DNA of 64,000 nt, taken from Bacteroidales bacterium (GTDB lineage Bacteria > Bacteroidota > Bacteroidia > Bacteroidales > UBA3824). The position numbers and the translations under genes are program-made. Below, piece by piece: positions 6,649 through 13,361 of this stretch. The stretch's first letter is position 1, and every line of letters starts with the position of its first letter. Below the pieces are notes generated by a model. The model searched no databases, was not told the DNA's origin, and saw only the letters and a program-made list of their open reading frames with translations. The stretch spans positions 47,453-111,452 of the forward strand of contig JAFPZK010000024.1 of assembly GCA_017417315.1 (NCBI GenBank), read 5' to 3'.

Positions 6649-9333
6649 TTACAATTCCCTTAATGTTTCTAAAAAACTCTCTTTTGTTTCTGCGCCGTCA
6701 ACTTTCTTGGTGTTATAAACCATGAAATAACGGTATTTATCCATGCCGCATTTTTCTTGCCAACGTTGACCAAGTTTTATTTTATCGGCGGCATCAAGAT
6801 GGTCGCCTTTGGTTTCAAGCAAAACTAAAATCCCGCTTTTCGTATAAATTATAAAGTCAGGATAGTGTTTTATAAAACCGTTTATGCAAAAATCACGTTT
6901 CTCCAAATTACGTGTCCAAAACAAAATGTTATCAAGGTTGGCAACCTCTTCTATAACTTCATTTTCAAAGTCGTTAACTTTTTCTTCTGTTCCGTACAAG
7001 GCGTTAGGAATGTTTTTGCCCTGCTCTTTCAATGATAACGTTTTTTTGAATACGTAAGACGGTTCTGCCTTTATTTTGTTCTGTTTAAACCATTTTTCAA
7101 ATTGTTCTTTTTTGAACTCGTTTTCACATTCCTTTATTTTCTCTTTGATTTTTTCAATGCAACCGTTAAGATGCGTGGTGAAAAATTCCAACTCATCGCT
7201 CCTTAAATTTGAAAGTACACGCTCCGTATATTTTCTGACATCATTTTCTGACGAAGGCGGCATTTTGCCAATTTTATTAACAACTACTCCGGCAATCAAT
7301 TCTATCTTATTTTCGCGGGTTTTGCTGTCAGAGCGGATTGTGTTTATAAGATATTCTACTTGCGCATCATCTTTCACTTTAAAGAAATTGAGTTTGTGTT
7401 CGTCCGTTTGCTCGTCAATATCAACACGGTACAGACTGGTTTGAGCCGTCGAAAAATTTATATCGTATTTTCCGAAAGTCAATAACTTGAAATCTTTTAG
7501 CAAATGCGTATCTTCTAATTTCACTTGGTCGCCGCCAAAAACAGATTTGCTTAAATCAGGATTTTCAACAAAAAACTGCGGAATTTTTATGCCCGCCGCA
7601 ATTTCTGAATATACGCTTTGAATCTTTACTTTTTTAATCATATCTTTTAAATCTGTTTGAGGTGAATCATCGTTATTTTCAATTTTCATTTCCATTTCAT
7701 TATTCGCTTTTTCACCTTCTTCAATAATTTTTTCAACATCAGACTTTTTGTCGGTTTCTGTATCAGACTTTTCATCTGTTTCTGTTTTGGACTTTTCATC
7801 TGTTTCTGTTTTAGACTTGTCATCTGTTTCAGACTCTGTATTTTCTTCCGTTTCCGTTTTAGAATTATCATCTATTTTTGTATCGGAATTATCATCTGTT
7901 TCAGATTTTGTATTTTCGTTAGTTTCAGATTTTAATTTTTCGTCTGATTCTGAATTTTCATCTTCATTTATTTCAGGCTGCTCTATCGCTCGGACATCGC
8001 GCTCCGAAAAACCTGCATTGTTAAGACCCACAACAACACTTTGCAAAGTTTCCTGAAATTTTGCCGAAGATGTCAAAACATAACTCATATTCAAAATCGA
8101 ATCGGGATTTTTAAGAGTATACGGTTGACGTAAAACACGCCCGACAATTTGCTCAACATCAACAGCCGAACTGCGGTCGGCAAGCGAAGCAAGAATATAC
8201 GCAAAAGGACAATCCCAGCCTTCTTTCAAGGCGTTAACCGTAATTATATAGCGGATTTCGCTTTCGTCTTTTTTCAATAAGTCAATGCCTTTTATTTCAT
8301 TGATTTCAGCGGTTTTTATTGCGATTTGATTTTCAGGAATACCCAAATCAATCAAATCCTGTTTCACTTTGTCAAAAGTTTCACGGTCAGAATTGCCGTT
8401 TTTGGATTCCGCCTGAAACAACACTATCGGACGGATATAACGGTCTGTGTATTTGTTTGCGGTATCTTCCAAACGGTTGCGCAAATGAATGGCTGAATCA
8501 ATAACCTGCGATTTATTTTGGTGGTTGTAGACAATTACGGGCAGTTTTACCATGTTATCTTTTTTGAGTTCAAGGGCATCGGTAAAACATATAACATTGC
8601 TGTTTTTGCGCGGCGTGGCGGTCAGGTCAAGCACAAACGACGGATGCAAATCCTTAATCATATCTTCGCTGAGTTTGCTCGTGGCGTTGTGGCTTTCGTC
8701 AACAATTACAACAGGTTGCAAGGCCTGAAAAACACTATTTAAAGATGTGTCCGTGTCGTTTTTCCTTGTTAACGGCTCAAAAGATTGGAGAAAACCGTTT
8801 TCTTGATAAACCTTTCTGCCGTCTTTGTTTTTAGCGCGAAAACTGTCAAAACTCGCGACAATTATGCAGAGATTTTCACGCGCCGTCTGTATATTAAAGC
8901 CTTGTCCGTTGAGTGCTTCTTCTTTGCTAAAAACTGCGGTGCGGTTTTGAAAACCTATGTCAATTTTTTGACGGTAATGATGAGTTTTATCTTTTAAGTT
9001 TTTGAGTGTCTGCTCCAAAATCGCATTTGACGGCACAAGCCAAACCACCGTGCGGAAAGTTTCTTTGCCCGAAGCGTCAAAAATTACTTTCAACGCAGAC
9101 GAAGCAATAAACGTTTTGCCGCCGCCTGTCGGAACTTTTATGCAAAGATGCGGTGCGCCCGGCACGTTGTCTTTGTACGGTTCAACTGCCTGACCAAAAA
9201 ACGGTTCAATACTCGGATTGCCGTTTTTCCAAAATTTGTAATAAGCGTTTTTTATGTTGTTTTCTTGTTTGAGAATCGTCAAAAAACGCTCCAATTCGTT
9301 GAGTATATGTTGTTGATATTGTTTGAGTTCCAT
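6649..9333 (-). CDS. res: Type III restriction enzyme, Res subunit
   Basis: This 894-residue subunit is the ATP-dependent helicase/nuclease partner of the methyltransferase that ends 2 nt upstream. Superfamily 2 helicase motifs are present: Walker A VPTGGGKTF (about 67-75), DESHNA, LTATPR, the RecA2 motif ALKEGWDCPFA and GRVLRQPYT. The C-terminal endonuclease domain shows PDFIIY and LLETKGDH, a PD-(D/E)XK core. Unusual is an acidic insertion of about 72 residues (459-530) made from nine 24-bp DNA repeats (7742-7957) between the helicase and C-terminal parts. All key motifs look intact, so I expect an active enzyme. It restricts unmethylated foreign DNA together with Mod. Confidence 0.93.
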   Translation of the reverse strand: MELKQYQQHILNELERFLTILKQENNIKNAYYKFWKNGNPSIEPFFGQAVEPYKDNVPGAPHLCIKVPTGGGKTFIASSALKVIFDASGKETFRTVVWLVPSNAILEQTLKNLKDKTHHYRQKIDIGFQNRTAVFSKEEALNGQGFNIQTARENLCIIVASFDSFRAKNKDGRKVYQENGFLQSFEPLTRKNDTDTSLNSVFQALQPVVIVDESHNATSKLSEDMIKDLHPSFVLDLTATPRKNSNVICFTDALELKKDNMVKLPVIVYNHQNKSQVIDSAIHLRNRLEDTANKYTDRYIRPIVLFQAESKNGNSDRETFDKVKQDLIDLGIPENQIAIKTAEINEIKGIDLLKKDESEIRYIITVNALKEGWDCPFAYILASLADRSSAVDVEQIVGRVLRQPYTLKNPDSILNMSYVLTSSAKFQETLQSVVVGLNNAGFSERDVRAIEQPEINEDENSESDEKLKSETNENTKSETDDNSDTKIDDNSKTETEENTESETDDKSKTETDEKSKTETDEKSDTETDKKSDVEKIIEEGEKANNEMEMKIENNDDSPQTDLKDMIKKVKIQSVYSEIAAGIKIPQFFVENPDLSKSVFGGDQVKLEDTHLLKDFKLLTFGKYDINFSTAQTSLYRVDIDEQTDEHKLNFFKVKDDAQVEYLINTIRSDSKTRENKIELIAGVVVNKIGKMPPSSENDVRKYTERVLSNLRSDELEFFTTHLNGCIEKIKEKIKECENEFKKEQFEKWFKQNKIKAEPSYVFKKTLSLKEQGKNIPNALYGTEEKVNDFENEVIEEVANLDNILFWTRNLEKRDFCINGFIKHYPDFIIYTKSGILVLLETKGDHLDAADKIKLGQRWQEKCGMDKYRYFMVYNTKKVDGAETKESFLETLREL
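7742..7957. repeat. Nine 24-bp tandem repeats inside res
   Basis: Units of exactly 24 bp start at 7742, 7766, 7790, 7814, 7838, 7862, 7886, 7910 and 7934. The second and third differ at one base; the outer ones are diverged. They encode Ser/Thr/Glu/Asp/Lys-rich 8-residue units such as KSKTETDE. Gain or loss of a unit keeps the frame. Confidence 0.85.
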
Positions 9334-9335
9334 AA

Positions 9336-10886
9336 TTATATTTTTTTAATGTCCCTTGGTATTTTTTTGAAAACAATATTCAGTTGTTGCATTTCGGAAT
9401 CACTTAACAAACAGCGGTCAGCATAAATGATGTATTGATCCGCTTTTTGTGTTATTGTCTGCAAAAAGTCCCAATCAAGGGTTGTTTCTTCGTTTTTTTC
9501 ATAGTAAAAATAATAGTCGGCACGGCCGTATGTACCTAATAAATAATTGTTTGTTGATTTTGGTGCGCAAAACGGCGTATGCGTTTCTGCAAACCAAACA
9601 TATTCGCGGATTTTTTCGGTGTCGGCGTTGTTGTTTAATAAACCTGTTTTGCTGTCAAAAATTTCAGTTCCGAGTTCGTAAAAACTAAATCCGCCGCCCG
9701 TGCCTTCTTTTTCACCGTAACCGTTTATAACCCTGCGGACGCGCTCTGCTGTAATATTTTCGGCATAATCGCACATTTCAACAAGGATAAATTTTCGGTT
9801 TCCGCCATCGGTTTTGTTTAGATTTAAAACGGCATGAGCGGTAGTTCCCGAACCAGCAAATGAATCAAGGATGATGGCGTCTTTGTCTGAGGCAATTGAT
9901 ATAAAATGTTTAATTAGAGAAACTGGTTTTGGATAGTCAAAAGGCTTTGTTCCGAAAATAGCCTTAATGTCATCGTTACCGGTTTCCGTTCGTCCGTAAA
10001 CTGCATCAATTAATAAACTTCTTTGTGTTATACCCTTTGGTCGATAATATTTTGTATATACTTTACCGTTTTTAAAAACAAGTTCGTTGTATTGTTTTTG
10101 GACTTTTTCTTTACTCCAACGCCAACACGATTGTTTCCCTTTAACAATTCTTGGTAATAATTTTTCCCCTGATGGAGTTTCTATTTCAAATACTAATGAT
10201 TGACTAAACTGAATTGATGCTTTATCCAAAGTGATTAATCCATATTGACCTTTTTCATCACTTAAAGGATATAATTTGTCATCTAATTGATAATTTTCAT
10301 CTAATCCTAATCTAAATGAAGAAAATGATTTTGAATAACTAATAATATATTCGTGTTCAACTACTACATTATTGGAATCATTACCACCTCCTTGTTTCTT
10401 TTTCCATATTAATTCGCCTATAAAATTGCTTTGTCCGAAAATTTCATCGCACATCAACTTCAAATTTGCTTGTTCATTATCGTCAATTGAAATAAAAATT
10501 GCGCCGTCATTGGATAAAAGTTTTTGGAGAAGAACAAGCCTCGGATACATCATACAAAGCCATTTATCGTGGCGCGTGAGGTCGTCAACGGTAATGCCCG
10601 ATTCATGAAAAGTATCGTGCAGCCATTTTTGAATGTGCGGGTCGTTTACATTGTCATTATAAACCCAATGCTCGTTTCCTGTATTGTACGGCGGGTCGAT
10701 GTAAATACATTTGATACTATTTTCGTATTTCGGCAACAAGGCTTTCAAGGCTTCAAGATTGTCGCCGTGAATAATCATATTTTCAGTGTCATCGCCAAAG
10801 GTGTATTTCTTTTCTAACACTTTGAACGGCACATCATTATGATGATTAACTATTTTATCTTTTCCTATCCAATTTAATGTCGGCAT
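9336..10886 (-). CDS. mod: Type III DNA adenine methyltransferase, Mod subunit
   Basis: A 516-residue beta-class N6-adenine methyltransferase. Motif IV DPPYNTG (about residues 64-70) comes before motif I DSFAGSGTT (about 342-350), which is the order that defines the beta class. The region between them is the target-recognition domain and fixes the DNA sequence recognised. It is followed after 2 nt by res, the classic mod-res operon, and Mod is needed for both modification and cleavage in type III systems. The length is on the short side for Mod but no motif is missing. Upstream lies a 200-bp highly palindromic stretch rather than a simple promoter region. Confidence 0.92.
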   Translation of the reverse strand: MPTLNWIGKDKIVNHHNDVPFKVLEKKYTFGDDTENMIIHGDNLEALKALLPKYENSIKCIYIDPPYNTGNEHWVYNDNVNDPHIQKWLHDTFHESGITVDDLTRHDKWLCMMYPRLVLLQKLLSNDGAIFISIDDNEQANLKLMCDEIFGQSNFIGELIWKKKQGGGNDSNNVVVEHEYIISYSKSFSSFRLGLDENYQLDDKLYPLSDEKGQYGLITLDKASIQFSQSLVFEIETPSGEKLLPRIVKGKQSCWRWSKEKVQKQYNELVFKNGKVYTKYYRPKGITQRSLLIDAVYGRTETGNDDIKAIFGTKPFDYPKPVSLIKHFISIASDKDAIILDSFAGSGTTAHAVLNLNKTDGGNRKFILVEMCDYAENITAERVRRVINGYGEKEGTGGGFSFYELGTEIFDSKTGLLNNNADTEKIREYVWFAETHTPFCAPKSTNNYLLGTYGRADYYFYYEKNEETTLDWDFLQTITQKADQYIIYADRCLLSDSEMQQLNIVFKKIPRDIKKI

Positions 10887-10907
10887 AATTGTTTTTTTTG
10901 CTGAACT

Positions 10908-11111
10908 TTTACGCCGAAGACTAAAAAAATAGCGTGTGCCGTTTCTTTTCTTAGTTGCTTATTTAGAAACTGTTGGCTCCGCCAAGAACCATTAACGATA
11001 AATAAGCACGAAACGGCTCACGCATATACAGCGTGAACCTTATTCGCAACTTATTCTCTCGTTAATTATAAAATTTGGCGGATTTTACAGTTTCGAGAAT
11101 AAGAGCGTAAA
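10908..11111. other. Nested inverted-repeat region upstream of mod
   Basis: An outer pair TTTACGC (10908-10914)/GCGTAAA (11105-11111) encloses two hairpins. Hairpin one: GCGTGTGCCGTTTC (10932-10945) with 11010-11023 (one mismatch), then TGCTTATTTA (10956-10965) with 10999-11008 exactly, then TTGGC-TCC-GCCAA (10973-10985). Hairpin two: CTTATTCTCTCG (11050-11061) with CGAGAATAAG (11094-11103). TCACGC (11018-11023) could instead pair with GCGTGA (11031-11036), so two folds compete. No gene of known type was recognised here. It could be a mod leader, an unclassified small RNA or a palindromic mobile unit. From 11112 to 11226 I see nothing else. Confidence 0.65.
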
Positions 11112-11226
11112 GCCCAATGTTATAATATGTTAGTTATAAATTTCTGTTTCGTATTAAAGTATAAATGTTTGCGGTGTAAAAGTAGGATTTTTTTTTGTGT
11201 TACTAAAATTTTTTTTGACAAAATTT

Positions 11227-11440
11227 TCACCCCTCAAACAAACTATCCATCGTGATACATTTTTGAATATGTCCGCTGTATTCGTTGGGGGTTAAACCGT
11301 AAGTAGTTATGAGTGTGAGGTGCGGATTTAAAATTATGGCTTTAAACTTAAAATTTGTTGTGTATTTTTTGAAAAAAAACGTTGTACAAATCATCTAACT
11401 TGCTCTTTTCCAACTCTCTACCTATAATTAACTCTCTCAT
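11227..11440 (-). pseudogene. Remnant of an AAA ATP-binding protein
   Basis: Two ends of one protein family survive with the middle deleted. From 11440 the frame reads MRELIIGRELEKSKLDDLY, the usual start of Bacteroidetes ATP-binding proteins with an IGRxxE opening. In another frame, ending at the TGA at 11227-11229, it reads HLTLITTYGLTPNEYSGHIQ and then MDSLF, which is the typical C-terminus of the same family. The P-loop and all of the ATPase core are absent. The parts meet in an A/T run near 11370-11390. This is a dead relic, and its ends are recognised from memory of the family only. Confidence 0.65.
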
Positions 11441-11507
11441 GCCGTTCAAAATTATTCCGCCGCAATTGCATAAAAATACCCTATTCCGGCGGAATAATTT
11501 TACAAAA

Positions 11508-11606
11508 GTTTCCGTTATATCAGAAACTTTTACCCAAAAAGTTTCCTTTATAGCGGAAACTTTTATCCTAAATCTTTCCTTTATAGCGGAAATTTTCACC
11601 CTAAAC
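11508..11606. repeat. Three 33-bp tandem repeats with internal dyads
   Basis: Units at 11508-11540, 11541-11573 and 11574-11606 each carry a dyad such as GTTTCCTTTATAGCGGAAAC followed by TTTTAYCCWAA. A partial fourth copy (TTTTGAAATTTCACCC) follows. A weak minus-strand open frame (11348-11620) passes through them, but its periodic sequence looks like translated repeat, not a protein. Confidence 0.8.
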
Positions 11607-11691
11607 TTTTGAAATTTCACCCTTCAAACAACCAAAAATTCTGTAAAAATAATTTTGAAGATTTCAAAAATATTCCTAATATTGCACCGTT

Positions 11692-11744
11692 AACCTCGAA
11701 AAGGTGTATTATAAGCACATTGCTAAACCTCGAAATGGTGCAAG
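11692..11744. repeat. Two AACCTCGAAAWGGTG copies, 34 bp apart
   Basis: AACCTCGAAAAGGTGTATT starts at 11692 and AACCTCGAAATGGTGCAAG at 11726. They resemble the three 33-bp-spaced AATCTCAAAAAGGTGTAAA copies after the DUF1703 gene (17729-17813). They lie just before a relic that carries a DUF1703 tail. Confidence 0.6.
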
Positions 11745-11771
11745 TTATTGATTATTTTACACTAAAAAAAT

Positions 11772-11987
11772 ATGCTGAAAAAAACATTTACCGCTTTGAC
11801 ATTTGCTGCGCTTTTGGCGGGCTGTTCAGGCGGCGTTAACAACAATCAGGCAGCTCAAAACGCTAATTTTGAGCGCATTAAAGCCGACCTTGGCTTGAAT
11901 CCGCCAAAAAGCAAATCCGTAGCCGCCGCTACGCAAAGGCATATTTGGATTCAAGCAAACGCATCGTAAAACTCGCCATCAAATTTT
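11772..11987 (+). pseudogene. Chimeric relic: GH9 lipoprotein start joined to a DUF1703 tail
   Basis: The first 38 codons (11772-11885) encode MLKKTFTALTFAALLAGCSG and onward, nearly the same as the signal peptide and first mature residues of the GH9 lipoprotein at 63566. About 30 bp of upstream DNA also match. After AAAGCCGACC the match stops. The following DNA, in another frame, reads YAKAYLDSSKRIVKLAIKFS, which matches the C-terminus of the DUF1703 protein encoded at 16157-17713. The nominal 65-residue frame is therefore two fragments of unrelated genes and is not expected to work, although a lipoprotein stub could be made. Confidence 0.75.
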
Positions 11988-12005
11988 CGTGGTTAAAATA
12001 TCTCT

Positions 12006-13361
12006 CTACTTTATCGCCTCGACACTTTCCCTAAGCAACTTAATTACATCGTCGGCTGAAATGCTTGTGAAGATGTCTGCGTCTTGCAGGAGCGCGTCGG
12101 CGAGTGAACGTTTGTTTTGATGGAGACGGATTATCTTTTCCTCGATGGTGTTGGCGGCGATGATGCGGTAAACCGTTACCGGACGCTCCTGCCCGATGCG
12201 GTGTGCGCGGTCGGAGGCTTGGTCTTCTATCGCGGGATTCCACCACGGGTCAAGATGAATTACGTAGTCGGCGGCGGTGAGGTTGAGCCCTACCCCACCC
12301 GCTTTGAGCGAAATCAAAAACAGCGGCTCGTCGCCCGTCTGAAATTTTTTGACCAAACTGTTGCGTTCTTGCGCCGATGTGCTGCCGTCAAGATAAAGGT
12401 ATTCGAGAGGGCGGGTGTTGTCGGCGGCGTTTATCCTGTCCAATTCCTCGCGCACCAATGCCAAATGGCTCGTGAACTGACTGAAAACCAACGCCCTGTG
12501 TCCGCTCTGATGAAGTTGCTGTACAAGGTTTAAGAACGCCTGCATCTTGCTCGACTGCAATTCAAGTTTCGGGTTGACGAGTTTGGGATTGCAAGCCGCC
12601 TGACGAAGTTTTGTGATTTCCGCCAACGCTTTGAGCGAGTTTTTGCGGTCGTTTTCGAGGTTGGCGATGGCAGTCTGTCGGAGGTTGTCGTAGAGAGCCT
12701 GTTCGTCGTCGCTGAGTTCCACGCGAAGAGTGATTTCGGTTTTTTCGGGCAGTTCGTTGAGGACGTCCTCCTTGGTGCGGCGTAGCATGAAGGGCGTGAG
12801 CATGTTTTTCAGGATGCGTTGACGCGAGGTGTCGTGGTCGCGCTCTACGGGCAAAATAAAACGGTCGGTGAACTGTTGGAACGTTCCCAAAAGTCCCGGA
12901 TTGGCAAACTGAAACAGATTCCAAATCTCGCTCAGATGGTTTTGCAACGGAGTGCCGGTGAGCAACAGGCGGAAGTCGCCTTTGAGTTGCATCGCGCCTT
13001 TGGAAGTCTGAGTGTCGCGGTTTTTGATTGAGTGCGCCTCGTCGAGGACTATCGTCGTCCAGACTTTGCCGGTAAGAAGTTCACATTCCGTCACCAAAAG
13101 TCCGTATGTGCAGATTACCACGTCGCCGCTTTCGCAACTCTCGATTATCGCCTTTCGGTCGCCTTGGTTGAAGTTTTTGACCGTCAACGCCGGGGCAAAA
13201 CGGTTGAGTTCCTGCTGCCAGTTCATCAGGACGTTGGTGGGCATCAATACAAGTTGGGGACCGAGTGCCGCACGGCTTTGCATCACCGTTATCGCCTGAA
13301 TTGTCTTACCCAAGCCCATATCGTCGGCAAGGCACGCGCCCGCGCCCCAATCAATATGCAA
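12006..13361 (-). CDS. SNF2 helicase, C-terminal part (frameshifted from 13351-16041)
   Basis: This 451-residue frame holds the complete SNF2-type motor: motif I DDMGLGKTIQA, motif II DEAHSIK, motif III LLTGTPLQNH, motif V AGGVGLNLTAADYVIHLDPWW (inner part) and motif VI DRAHRIGQ. It has no credible start of its own: the frame opens on a TTG just inside the preceding frame. It continues the protein of 13351-16041 exactly once a 4-bp duplication (CAATCAAT, 13348-13355) is reduced to one copy. If the duplication is real, the motor is not made, or only weakly. The half is strikingly G+C-rich compared with the N-terminal half. Confidence 0.85.
   Translation of the reverse strand: MHIDWGAGACLADDMGLGKTIQAITVMQSRAALGPQLVLMPTNVLMNWQQELNRFAPALTVKNFNQGDRKAIIESCESGDVVICTYGLLVTECELLTGKVWTTIVLDEAHSIKNRDTQTSKGAMQLKGDFRLLLTGTPLQNHLSEIWNLFQFANPGLLGTFQQFTDRFILPVERDHDTSRQRILKNMLTPFMLRRTKEDVLNELPEKTEITLRVELSDDEQALYDNLRQTAIANLENDRKNSLKALAEITKLRQAACNPKLVNPKLELQSSKMQAFLNLVQQLHQSGHRALVFSQFTSHLALVREELDRINAADNTRPLEYLYLDGSTSAQERNSLVKKFQTGDEPLFLISLKAGGVGLNLTAADYVIHLDPWWNPAIEDQASDRAHRIGQERPVTVYRIIAANTIEEKIIRLHQNKRSLADALLQDADIFTSISADDVIKLLRESVEAIK

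Noticed and set aside
10908..11111. Integron attC-like site
   Set aside because: AGCCCAATGTTATA and the paired arms recall attC, but the GTTRRRY/RYYYAAC core sites are not present in the right places and no integrase is seen.
11348..11620. Minus-strand 90-residue open frame with FRVKISAIKE-like repeats
   Set aside because: Its first half is translation of the 33-bp DNA repeats and its second half is the start of the dead ATP-binding protein; no family, no start signal.
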